Source of the DNA: JBBATK01 sp039810585
GTDB taxonomy: Bacteria; Bacteroidota; Ignavibacteria; Kapaibacteriales; NICIL-2
Assembly (NCBI GenBank): GCA_039810585.1
Contig: JBDHXF010000009.1
Location: 15,354-79,353, forward strand
Reading direction: 5' to 3'
Length of the DNA stretch: 64,000 nt
The position numbers and the translations under genes were made by a program. Within the stretch, counting starts at the first letter, position 1; each line of letters begins with the position of its first letter. Shown piece after piece: positions 8,581 to 16,623 of the stretch. The notes beneath the pieces were generated by a model that saw only the letters and a list, made by a program, of their open reading frames with translations, was not told where the DNA came from and made no database searches.

Positions 8581-9411
8581 CTATTTCACGAAGTGTACTT
8601 CTTTCAGCCACAGGTTCTTCTCGTGGAAAGGCATAACAGTACCGGTTAATGCACCACGGGCAATTCGCCGATGGCTTGATAGGTGGTAAATGCCGACGAC
8701 CTTTTGTGCCACGGAGCAATACGTTGAATCGAGAAGTAAGACACCTTTATCCTTGAGTTCGAAGTTTGGCGGGTTCACAGGAACGACCCTGAAGTCGAAA
8801 TTAATGGCAGAGGCACAGGTGCGTGCGGCAGAGACATCGAGTGGTGAGAGACCGGCAGGGATAGTCGGCTTCGTAAACGTGTCGCAGACGGCGACATTGT
8901 CGACGTGAACCGAAGATGCAGCAGTAATAATTGTGTCACCACCGTTGTTCATCGTAACGACAGACGGCAGTGTATCGTATCGAAAGTTACTATTGGCGTT
9001 GACGATAGAGGAGTGCTCGCTGTCATACAGTAAACGCCATCTGACAGACGGAAAGAACGGGCAGGAGCAATTCGATCGGATGTCCATCGAAAATGAGATA
9101 TTATACTCCCACAGTTGATGATCGTTAAATACCCAGAATAAGGTATCAATTCTACCTTCGGATTTCAAAAGCATAATCCATGATGCCGTGCTATCCAATG
9201 ATATCGAGGGATTGCGACCGACGTATCGTAAGGTGTCAAACAGTGGCTTTGTGCTGTCTGCCGTCGGAGTGACATACACCCAATAACTTCCGTCATTCAT
9301 GTACTGGAATTGTGAAAACTCCGTGTCGGGAACATCGGTTGTAATCGTGTGATCTTTGCAGGAGCTCAGTATCAACGCGGCACAGCATACAATTAAAATC
9401 AGTGCTTTCAT
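8581..9411 (-). CDS. lipoprotein, paralogue of the gene at 7394-8269
   Basis: 276 residues from the ATG at 9411, chosen because it starts the lipoprotein signal MKALILIVCCAALILSSC; the longer frame to 9555 overlaps the anti-sigma-like gene. It shares GSYW, TLFWVFNDHQLW, a CxC (CSCPFF) and WRLLYD with the neighbouring lipoprotein. It lies 40 bases downstream of the anti-sigma-like gene, so it is probably part of the sigma-factor operon. Function unknown. Confidence 0.75.
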   Translation of the reverse strand: MKALILIVCCAALILSSCKDHTITTDVPDTEFSQFQYMNDGSYWVYVTPTADSTKPLFDTLRYVGRNPSISLDSTASWIMLLKSEGRIDTLFWVFNDHQLWEYNISFSMDIRSNCSCPFFPSVRWRLLYDSEHSSIVNANSNFRYDTLPSVVTMNNGGDTIITAASSVHVDNVAVCDTFTKPTIPAGLSPLDVSAARTCASAINFDFRVVPVNPPNFELKDKGVLLLDSTYCSVAQKVVGIYHLSSHRRIARGALTGTVMPFHEKNLWLKEVHFVK

Positions 9412-9451
9412 GGCAGATAGTTGCGAACGTGTCACAATGAACTCGACGTTA

Positions 9452-10930
9452 TCATAGTGTATAATGGAAAGCGATATCGCAGCCAATTCTTGACGCGCGA
9501 AATTGCGTGCTTCCATTTTGTAGGTACTGAAGTCGGTAATCGGGCGACACGGCAAGGCGAAGGGTTGGGCTAAGGGTGAATGACAATCCCGTGCTCAGAC
9601 CAATTTGGGTTCCCGCATTGTTGAAGCCTGTTTGCGCACCGGCAATCCATTCGATGGTAGGGTAATCGTCGTTCGCGAGTACGGCCGTATGGTATTGCGC
9701 CGACAATCCAGCCCAATAGCGTGAGCTCTCCAGTTGGTAGTCGGTGCCATTGATCAGGTACAGCGGAAGGTACTCCGAACCTCCGATGATTCCCAGGTCC
9801 AGGTGTCCGCCTAGTTTCCAGAACAACCCAACATTCCAATCCTTCAGAGTCGGATCGTTTTGAAGAGTGCCGGAAGCGCCGGCAGCATTTGAACTTCTCA
9901 CGAATACTCCGCCGAAAGCAACACGTGCATAGTCGGGTAGCAGGTTCAGTGTGGAGCGTGAAACATCGGATGACATAAACAAAGGGTTGTCTATACCAGC
10001 GGTCTTCAGCAACTCCGAATTGCTTGTCTTTAGAGCTGCAGATTGCGACGAATACTGCGCAATGCGAATACTCTGTACGTCCTCGCCGCCGTCAGGGTTG
10101 AGTTCGGCGACAGATGATGAGTTATCTGCATCAGCGTGTGAAGATTTTTCGACCTGAGTGTCATTCGTTAGGAATGCAGTCGCTCCATTGGCCGGAGTTG
10201 TGTGTGTGGCCAAGGAGCTACGACTGTGTATTCCTGCTTTTGAGGATGAATGCGGGAGACGGCGACTTATGCTCAGCTTGTTTGTGCGAGATAGTTCAGA
10301 CCTTGAACTACTCAGGTTATACTGATTCGAACCGGCGCTGTTGCCAGCAGTGCTAAGGGATGAGGCTACACCAGGCGCATGCCCACGATGAGACGGAGCA
10401 TCCGATTTAACGTCGGATTGTACGGCATCCGGAACCTGCATCGAACGCGTGGCCGATTCAGTCGGAGATGCGGTTGACGCAGCGCCACGAGCCGTGCCCT
10501 CGACCGGTGATTGCGAGTTAGCGAATGCATCTGTCTCGGAAGCTTGCCGTGTATTCTTGGCATCCGAATGGAAGACTGACCAACCAAGACCAAGACCGAT
10601 GCCTGTGCAACATAAAGCCACAATGAGGAGTTTTTGAAAGGTCGAGATACCGGCCACTATGGATGCGACGGTGGTGCTGACACTTGCAGCTGTCGGTGTT
10701 TCCGTCTGCAGACCAACGAAAGCCGCAACGCTTTGTTTGAGGTCCTCGGGCGGTGTATAGGAGGCAGCGGCTTTTTGCAGGACGCTCTGCAAACGCAGTG
10801 CTCGCTGAAGGTCATCCTGCAACTCCGGATGTTCACGCATGGCCTCAAACAGCACGCGAGATTCTGTTTCCGAACACTGCCCATCCACAAAGTTCTGGAT
10901 AAGATTATCAAACTCTGAATTGCTTTTCAC
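9452..10930 (-). CDS. anti-sigma-like membrane protein with barrel-like C-terminal domain
   Basis: 492 residues. Residues 1-60 form a small helical region like the cytoplasmic part of anti-sigma or FecR-type regulators (LIQNFVDGQCSETESRVLFE), without a clear zinc-binding HxxxCxxC. One membrane segment lies at about 97-120 (LLIVALCCTGIGLGLGW). A long Ser/Ala/Thr-rich stretch to about residue 310 follows. The last 170 residues look like a small outer-membrane barrel (YARVAFGGVF, VGLFWKLGGH, IGCDIAFHYTL). The start overlaps the sigma-factor stop (10927-10930), which supports translational coupling and a role as its antagonist. A barrel on an anti-sigma protein is odd; a periplasmic beta-sheet sensor domain is an alternative. 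Confidence 0.65.
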   Translation of the reverse strand: MKSNSEFDNLIQNFVDGQCSETESRVLFEAMREHPELQDDLQRALRLQSVLQKAAASYTPPEDLKQSVAAFVGLQTETPTAASVSTTVASIVAGISTFQKLLIVALCCTGIGLGLGWSVFHSDAKNTRQASETDAFANSQSPVEGTARGAASTASPTESATRSMQVPDAVQSDVKSDAPSHRGHAPGVASSLSTAGNSAGSNQYNLSSSRSELSRTNKLSISRRLPHSSSKAGIHSRSSLATHTTPANGATAFLTNDTQVEKSSHADADNSSSVAELNPDGGEDVQSIRIAQYSSQSAALKTSNSELLKTAGIDNPLFMSSDVSRSTLNLLPDYARVAFGGVFVRSSNAAGASGTLQNDPTLKDWNVGLFWKLGGHLDLGIIGGSEYLPLYLINGTDYQLESSRYWAGLSAQYHTAVLANDDYPTIEWIAGAQTGFNNAGTQIGLSTGLSFTLSPTLRLAVSPDYRLQYLQNGSTQFRASRIGCDIAFHYTL

Positions 10931-11490
10931 CGATCGTCTCCAGTAATAAAGTAGGGTTCCAATATTTTCCGCAAGCGCGTTTTTGCGCGTGCAATGCGAT
11001 TGCGGATGGTACTAACGGGTAACTGTAGTTCGTCAGAAATTTCCTCGTAGCTCAATTCGCCGTAGGTCTGAAGCACGAGGGCTTCTCTGTATTCCAAGGG
11101 TAGCAATTGAATGGCCGACTCCACCATTTGTTGAAGTTCGAAGCGGTAGTAATCGCTTTGGAGCTCCGGTAATTCGATATCGTCGATATCAACGTTCTCT
11201 GTTGCATGGGCACGGATATCGTCGATGCACAGATTGCGGAGAATGCGCATGATGTACGCGCCGACATTTTCGACCACGGTGCCTTTGCAGGCAGCTCGAA
11301 AAACGCGGAGGAATAATTCTTGGATTAGGTCTTTCGCACGACTTTCAGAATGAACGCATACCATACAGTAGGCCCAGGTTCTCTGCTCGTATCGTCGATA
11401 CAATTCGCGAAAGCTCGCCTCACGGTGCAACTCATCGCCCATCATGGCAAAGAGCTGTTTATCGCTATGGCTTGTGAACGAGGTTGTCAT
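10927..11490 (-). CDS. ECF RNA polymerase sigma factor
   Basis: 187 residues. Region 2 spans about residues 25-95 (FRELYRRYEQRTWAYC, DLIQELFLRVFRA). Region 4 spans about 125-180, with the helix-turn-helix YEEISDELQLPVSTIRNRIA. Between them only a short linker is present, as in ECF sigma factors. It directs RNA polymerase to specific promoters, normally under control of the anti-sigma factor encoded next. The downstream gene starts within its stop codon. Likely targets are its own operon with the lipoproteins (inference). Confidence 0.9.
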   Translation of the reverse strand: MTTSFTSHSDKQLFAMMGDELHREASFRELYRRYEQRTWAYCMVCVHSESRAKDLIQELFLRVFRAACKGTVVENVGAYIMRILRNLCIDDIRAHATENVDIDDIELPELQSDYYRFELQQMVESAIQLLPLEYREALVLQTYGELSYEEISDELQLPVSTIRNRIARAKTRLRKILEPYFITGDDR

Positions 11491-11627
11491 GCGTCAGATT
11501 GACCAATAAAGGAGCAGTTTGTTTCCGAGGAGCTGCGAAATACATAAAGAATCCGCACGACGATGGTGTGTGGTGTGGGGCGGTGTGGAAGTGGGTGCGT
11601 TGACTTTCTTGTGCGAGGTTTGGAAAT

Positions 11628-11662
11628 GCAAAGGGGTTTTGCCATTGGCAAAACCCCTTTGC
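11628..11662 (-). terminator. perfect 16-bp hairpin downstream of icd
   Basis: Arms at 11628-11643 and 11647-11662 are exactly complementary with the 3-base loop ATT. It lies 33 bases past the icd stop. There is no T run after it on either strand, so it may be a processing or stabilising hairpin rather than an intrinsic terminator. Confidence 0.7.
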
Positions 11663-11694
11663 GCACGTATTGAAATCACTCCGCGAGAAACAGT

Positions 11695-12927
11695 TTAGGC
11701 GCTGAGACGCGAGCGTAACTCGGAATCGAGAACGTCGAGGAATTCTTCGGTGTAGAGATAGTGCTCACCGTGCTTGACGTCGTTCCCGAAGGCGCAGATG
11801 GCCAAGTCTTTGGTCATTTTGCCGCTCTCGACTGCATCCACGCAGACTTTTTCCAGGGTGCCGGCAAAATCCATGAGCGCCTGATTGCCATCAAGTTTGC
11901 CGCGGAAGTCAAGACCTCGCGTCCATGCGAAGATGGAGGCAATGGGGTTGGTGGAAGTCGGTTTGCCTTGTTGGTGCATGCGGTAGTGACGGGTGACGGT
12001 GCCGTGGGCGGCTTCCGCTTCCATGGTTTTGCCGTCGGGGGTGACAAGTACGGAGGTCATCAAGCCAAGGGAGCCAAAGCCCTGAGCGACGGTGTCGGAC
12101 TGCACATCGCCGTCATAATTCTTACAAGCCCACACGAAGTTTCCGTTCCACTTAAGCGCACTGGCCACCATGTCGTCGATCAAACGATGCTCATAGCTGA
12201 TGCCTTTGGCTTCGAACTTGGCTTTGAATTCGTTCTGGTACACTTCTTCAAAGATGTCTTTGAAACGACCATCGTACTTCTTCAGAATCGTGTTTTTGGT
12301 GCTTAAGTATAAGGGCCAGCCTTTGTCCAGGGCCATGTTATGGCAAGCGCGAGCGAAACCGCGGATGGACTCGTCGGTGTTGTACATGGCCATAGCCACG
12401 CCGTCGCCCTTGAAATTGTACACTTCGAAGGTCTGCGGTGTGGAGCCATCGTCCGGCACATAACTGATGGTGAGTTTGCCTTTGCCTTTGGTCACGAAAT
12501 CGGTGGCGCGATACTGGTCGCCGTGAGCGTGACGACCGATGCAGATTGGTGCGGTCCAATTCGGCACCAATCGCGGAATGTTTGAGCACACGATAGGCTC
12601 GCGGAATACAGTACCGTCTAAGATATTGCGAATGGTTCCATTGGGTGACTTCCACATGTGCTTCAAGCCGAACTCTTTCACGCGCGCTTCGTCCGGTGTA
12701 ATGGTGGCGCACTTAATGCCGACATGGTGTTCGAGGATTGCTTCAGCGCATTCGACGGTGACTTTGTCGTCCGTTGCGTCGCGGTGCTCAATGCCAAGAT
12801 CGTAGTACTTGATATCGATATCGAGGTAGGGAAGAATCAGTTTGTCTTTGATGAATTTCCAGATGATGCGGGTCATTTCATCGCCGTCGAGTTCTACGAC
12901 GGGGTTGGCAACTTTGATTTTGTTCAT
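11695..12927 (-). CDS. icd: NADP-dependent isocitrate dehydrogenase
   Basis: 410 residues from the ATG at 12927 (MNKIKVANPVVELDGDEMTR). The upstream frame to 13128 lacks family similarity and is rejected. The sequence follows the homodimeric eukaryote-like isocitrate dehydrogenase type throughout: substrate-binding SPNGTIRN, FREPI, HAHGDQYRATDF, KWNGNFVWACKNYDGD, and AAHGTVTRHYR in the cofactor region. It catalyses oxidative decarboxylation of isocitrate to 2-oxoglutarate in the citric acid cycle, in the cytosol. Length is normal for the type. It is a single-gene unit ending at the strong hairpin at 11628-11662. Confidence 0.93.
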   Translation of the reverse strand: MNKIKVANPVVELDGDEMTRIIWKFIKDKLILPYLDIDIKYYDLGIEHRDATDDKVTVECAEAILEHHVGIKCATITPDEARVKEFGLKHMWKSPNGTIRNILDGTVFREPIVCSNIPRLVPNWTAPICIGRHAHGDQYRATDFVTKGKGKLTISYVPDDGSTPQTFEVYNFKGDGVAMAMYNTDESIRGFARACHNMALDKGWPLYLSTKNTILKKYDGRFKDIFEEVYQNEFKAKFEAKGISYEHRLIDDMVASALKWNGNFVWACKNYDGDVQSDTVAQGFGSLGLMTSVLVTPDGKTMEAEAAHGTVTRHYRMHQQGKPTSTNPIASIFAWTRGLDFRGKLDGNQALMDFAGTLEKVCVDAVESGKMTKDLAICAFGNDVKHGEHYLYTEEFLDVLDSELRSRLSA

Positions 12928-13118
12928 GGCAGGAGAGCGGAAAAGTTGGTGAAGCGATTCTGTGAAATAATCGGCTAAAATACGATGCTGCTTCGATGGA
13001 ATCAGCATACAATGCCCTTGGATGGAATGATGAGTGCGTTGGGAAGGCACAGCTCGTATTTTTGAGATCATTCGTAGTCGGCGGCTTTCTGTTACGTTCT
13101 GCTCTTTTCGGCACCCCA

Positions 13119-14102
13119 ATGAATACACCCAGCCACACCTTTCGTCGCTTTGCCATTCTCACCATTTGTGCTGTCTATGCCTTGATCGCAGTTGGAAGTA
13201 TTGTTCGGGTAACCGGAGCCGGAATGGGATGTCCGGACTGGCCAACGTGTTTTGGTCGACTCATACCACCGACCGACATCAGTCAACTGCCCGCCGATTA
13301 CAAACTGCGTTTTGCAATTGCCGGGAAGGAAATCGCCGACTTCAACGTGGTACACACGTGGACAGAGTACACCAATCGCTTAATTGGAGTAACAATTGGC
13401 CTCCTTATTCTTGGGACATTTCTGCTCTCCACACGGTATTGGTCGATGGATCGGCGCATTACCTACAACTCATTGCTGGCATTTCTGTTAGTGTTATTTG
13501 AGGGGTGGTTGGGGGCAAAAGTTGTGGAACACAATCTGCGACCACTTACCGTAACCTTACACTTCGTACTCTCTCTGGTTATTGTTATCGCGCTCACCAA
13601 TGCCATTGTGCGAGCGCATCGAGAGCTGTGGTCCGGTGAATCCATTGAACCAAGCGCCAATCTGAACGCGTGGTTCCTTTCAGCGATGGGTATTTTACTC
13701 TTTCAAATGGTGGTAGGGACGCAGGTACGACAGCAAGTGGACGTCGTATCTCGTGCATTGAATTTTGCTAATCGTGATATCTGGCTACCTTCCGTTGGCT
13801 TTCTCTTTTACTTTCACCGCAGCTTTTCGATTCTAGTGCTTCTGATCCAATTTTGGATGCTACGAAAACTCTACCTGGCCGCTCGGTTCAACGCCAAAGT
13901 TGTTACGTGGGTGATGGTGATCGTAGCCCTCTTTGGCGTCGAGATACTCAGTGGAATAATAATGACCTACTTGGAAATGCCCTGGTTTGTGCAACCCACC
14001 CACGTATTGCTGAGCGCGCTTATTCTAGGTGTGGAATATATGGTGTATTTAAGGGTGCGTACGCTGCTTCGCGTGCAGGGTGTAGTCACCACTCCTACCT
14101 GA
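13119..14102 (+). CDS. ctaA: heme A synthase (COX15/CtaA family)
   Basis: 327 residues from the ATG at 13119, where the first transmembrane helix begins; the longer frame to 12996 overlaps the icd promoter region. About eight hydrophobic helices. Conserved family sites are present: GAGMGCPDWPTCFG, FNVVHTWTEYTNRLIG, VTLHFVLSL, FYFHRSFSIL and QPTHVLLS. They supply four His residues suitable as heme ligands. The EYxNR form, rather than EYxHR, is the one I know from Bacteroidota homologues. The enzyme oxidises heme O to heme A for cytochrome oxidase. No oxidase subunits or heme O synthase are next to it. Confidence 0.88.
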   Translation: MNTPSHTFRRFAILTICAVYALIAVGSIVRVTGAGMGCPDWPTCFGRLIPPTDISQLPADYKLRFAIAGKEIADFNVVHTWTEYTNRLIGVTIGLLILGTFLLSTRYWSMDRRITYNSLLAFLLVLFEGWLGAKVVEHNLRPLTVTLHFVLSLVIVIALTNAIVRAHRELWSGESIEPSANLNAWFLSAMGILLFQMVVGTQVRQQVDVVSRALNFANRDIWLPSVGFLFYFHRSFSILVLLIQFWMLRKLYLAARFNAKVVTWVMVIVALFGVEILSGIIMTYLEMPWFVQPTHVLLSALILGVEYMVYLRVRTLLRVQGVVTTPT

Positions 14103-14193
14103 TTTTCCGGCTATTCGGACTGTATTGTGGGAATTGACCCCAAAAGCGCTTATTTTCTGTAGTTCTACGTATAGGAGCACCTCTGACAAGTGC

Positions 14194-14200
14194 TATATTG
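14194..14200 (+). promoter_or_regulatory. TATATTG -7 element upstream of the OmpA/TSP3 gene
   Basis: TGCTATATTGC, the same decamer core as at 3851 and 44698. It would give a leader of about 140 bases. No clear TTG stands at -33. Confidence 0.35.
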
Positions 14201-14240
14201 CTCAAGTCCTCATGGAATTGAGGCCCTAAAATGACGTAAT

Positions 14241-14260
14241 TAAGCGGTTTTAACCGCTTA
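14241..14260 (+). promoter_or_regulatory. hairpin in the OmpA/TSP3 leader
   Basis: TAAGCGGTT-TT-AACCGCTTA is a perfect 9-bp inverted repeat. A second smaller one (CCTCA...TGAGG) lies at 14209-14224. Both fall between the promoter candidate and the start codon. They may stabilise the mRNA or be the terminator of ctaA. Confidence 0.4.
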
Positions 14261-14348
14261 TCGTTAGGCTGCCGGACGCACACCTTGTTTATCCTTCGGG
14301 ATCACCACAAGAGATAAGAATTTTACCACAGTTGTTTGAGGATGCTCG

Positions 14349-16007
14349 ATGCGTCTGTTTATTTCGCTTTTCTGTGCCTTGGTTATCCTTGGTGTCTACG
14401 CCAATGCACAAAATGTCGGTTCCGGTTCCTTCACTTTTGGAGGAGGGTTTAGCTACGGTGTGGGAGAAACGCACCCGGAGGATCGTGTGCTGAATGGTCA
14501 ATTCCGGATGGGATTTATGTATGCATTCAGTCGCGGCGTTGCCGCTGAACTTGGCGGCGGGTACGCTGTATTTTCATCGCAAAGTTTGACGCAACTGTAT
14601 GGGTACTCCACCAGTGCCATTCCGGTTGATGTTCGCCTAAAACTCTCACCCTTTCAAGTCAACCCCGGTATCAAGCCGTATGTCTATGTCGGCTTGGGTC
14701 GTATGAGCTATTCGTACGATCGTATGGGACTCGATAGTGGCGGTTGGCGTGCGGTCCTAAACGCAAATCCCAATGCCATCAACGAAGGTCTGATTGCCGA
14801 TTCAACCGGCACAGGCGCATGGTATGCACCGCTGGGCATTGGTGTGTACGTGAAAATGAGTTCGCGCTGGGGTCTGGACTTTGCACTCGGTGGACATCCC
14901 ACCTTTAACGACGACATGCACCCACTCCACGATGGCCAGAATGACGGCTACTGGAGCGGCACCGTGAATTTGGTGTACAACTTCCGCGACGACATGACCG
15001 ATTCTGATCACGACGGTTTAACCGATGAAGACGAAATCAATATCTATCATACCGATCCCTACAATCCGGACACCGACGCCGATGGCTTGAAGGACGGTGA
15101 GGAAGTGTTGAAATACCACACCGACCCCAATCGTGCCGATACGGATGGCGATGGTTTGAAAGACGGCGAAGAAGTGTTGAAATTCAATACCGATCCGCTC
15201 AAAGCGGACACCGATGGAGATGGCGTAAGCGACGGCGATGAAGTGACCATGTACAAAACCAATCCGCTCAGCAGCGATTCGGATGGCGATGGCATCAACG
15301 ATATGGATGAAATCAAGGTCTACAAGACCAATCCGAATAAGGCCGATACCGACGGCGATGGCTTGAAAGATGCCGATGAAATCAAGGTATCCAAAACCGA
15401 TCCGCTGAAGGAAGATACCGACGGTGACGGCTTGAATGACGGTGACGAAGTGAAGACTTACAAGACCGATCCCCTCAAAGCTGATACCGACGGCGACCAA
15501 TTGAGCGATGGTGATGAAGTCAAGAAGTACAATACCAATCCACTAGATCGCGATACCGATCACGGCTCCGTGCCGGATGGCGAAGAAGTGTTGGTGAAAA
15601 AGACTAATCCTCTTGATCCCCGCGATGACGTTCAAAAGGTTGCTCCCAAGCTCGACGTCAGCCGCCGTATCGTTCTCGACGGTATCAAGTTCGAGAATAA
15701 CAAAGCTGAAATTCTTCCGGTGTCCGAACCGGTTCTGGACTCCGCTTTCAAAACGCTAACCGACAGCCCTGACATGATTGTGGAAGTTCAAGGTCATGCC
15801 TCGAAATCCAAGAACAAGCGTCGTAAAGAGAAAATGGAAGTCCAACTCTCCCAACGTCGCGCCGAAGCCGTTCGCAATTGGCTCATCCGCAAAGGTATAG
15901 CCCCGAACAGAATGGTTGCCAAAGGCTATGGTACCAGCCAACTGGCCATGCCGAGCGACCCGTACAACGAAGCGAATCGTCGCATCGAGTTCCTACGGAT
16001 GAACTAA
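14349..16007 (+). CDS. OmpA-family porin with thrombospondin type 3 repeats
   Basis: 552 residues. A signal peptide (MRLFISLFCALVILGVYANA|Q) is followed by an N-terminal beta-barrel (about 22-215) and about nine Asp-rich repeats of the form DTDGDGLxDGDEVxxYxTDPLxx (about 217-425). These are thrombospondin type 3 calcium-binding repeats. The C-terminal OmpA domain is at about 430-552, with the peptidoglycan-binding pattern VEVQGHAS...LSQRRAEAVRNWL...NRRIEFLR. The protein links the outer membrane to peptidoglycan, with the calcium repeats as a rigid spacer. It is probably a major outer-membrane protein. It has its own leader and terminator and appears monocistronic. Confidence 0.93.
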   Translation: MRLFISLFCALVILGVYANAQNVGSGSFTFGGGFSYGVGETHPEDRVLNGQFRMGFMYAFSRGVAAELGGGYAVFSSQSLTQLYGYSTSAIPVDVRLKLSPFQVNPGIKPYVYVGLGRMSYSYDRMGLDSGGWRAVLNANPNAINEGLIADSTGTGAWYAPLGIGVYVKMSSRWGLDFALGGHPTFNDDMHPLHDGQNDGYWSGTVNLVYNFRDDMTDSDHDGLTDEDEINIYHTDPYNPDTDADGLKDGEEVLKYHTDPNRADTDGDGLKDGEEVLKFNTDPLKADTDGDGVSDGDEVTMYKTNPLSSDSDGDGINDMDEIKVYKTNPNKADTDGDGLKDADEIKVSKTDPLKEDTDGDGLNDGDEVKTYKTDPLKADTDGDQLSDGDEVKKYNTNPLDRDTDHGSVPDGEEVLVKKTNPLDPRDDVQKVAPKLDVSRRIVLDGIKFENNKAEILPVSEPVLDSAFKTLTDSPDMIVEVQGHASKSKNKRRKEKMEVQLSQRRAEAVRNWLIRKGIAPNRMVAKGYGTSQLAMPSDPYNEANRRIEFLRMN

Positions 16008-16041
16008 AGGCGGACAAACGCTCCGCACATTGATGGTTTTC

Positions 16042-16078
16042 ATGGGCAGATGGATTTTCCGTCTGCCCATTTTTTGTG
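16042..16078 (+). terminator. Rho-independent terminator of the OmpA/TSP3 gene
   Basis: Stem ATGGGCAGA / TCTGCCCAT (16042-16050 with 16062-16070) followed by a T run. Its stem core GGCAGA/TCTGCC matches that of the terminator at 3678. Confidence 0.92.
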
Positions 16079-16349
16079 TGTTAAAAAAGAGAATCCTCAT
16101 GCCCAAGCGAGCCTCTCGCTGGCGAGATGGTAAGACTCTCAGTCTTTTAACACTTATCCACAAAACGGCGAATGGAGTAGAATTTGGTGGGTAGTGTTGG
16201 GGATAAGAAAGGCGAATGTGGATAGTATTTCGAGGAAGTTGATGTCCGGTAGTTCAACTCCACATAATACCTACGATATACATGCGATTATTAAGCAGAA
16301 AATGGAGATTTGTGAGATCGTAAGCCTCGAAATGATATCCGTACAGCGG

Positions 16350-16368
16350 GCGAGACCGAGAGTCTCGC
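16350..16368. repeat. short hairpin GCGAGAC-N5-GTCTCGC
   Basis: Exact 7-bp arms with a 5-base spacer. It lies just upstream of a GAATAA-tailed element and may be a degenerate relative. Confidence 0.4.
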
Positions 16369-16376
16369 TTGTTGCC

Positions 16377-16399
16377 GAGCGAGTGGCTCGCTCGATTAA
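16377..16399 (+). repeat. GAATAA-tailed mini-hairpin (copy 2)
   Basis: Stem GAGCGAG / CTCGCTC, loop TGG, tail GATTAA. Same architecture as copy 4 at 26851. Confidence 0.55.
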
Positions 16400-16623
16400 C
16401 AGAATTTCATTAAAGTATTCAGATAAATCGACACAATAATCTTGTATAACTACAATTGAGATAACGACTTGCAGTGATATGACGATTATTTTTTATGTTG
16501 AGTAGTCGTGTTCAATGGGGATTATTGCCGGGGCTAGTACGTAGGTCTTAAGGGGATGAAAGCAGCGAGTTTTCGGAGCACACACGGCAGACGTAGATTT
16601 TTTCACTTATTCGAAATGCTAAG

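Larger units (their letters stand above)
16079..16623. other. intergenic region with several CGAG/CTCG hairpins
   Basis: No convincing gene. It holds a 9-bp inverted pair GTGTTAAAA / TTTTAACAC (16077 and 16146) enclosing an AGCGAG-CCT-CTCGCT hairpin, then two more hairpins at 16350-16368 and 16377-16393. The open frame at 16194-16439 crosses these hairpins, has no ribosome site and no family features. Confidence 0.5.

Noticed and set aside
11761..12978. Plus-strand open frames within icd
   Set aside because: icd covers the region with continuous family motifs.
16194..16439. 81-codon open frame between the OmpA/TSP3 and cytochrome genes
   Set aside because: Crosses two hairpins, no ribosome site, no family features.
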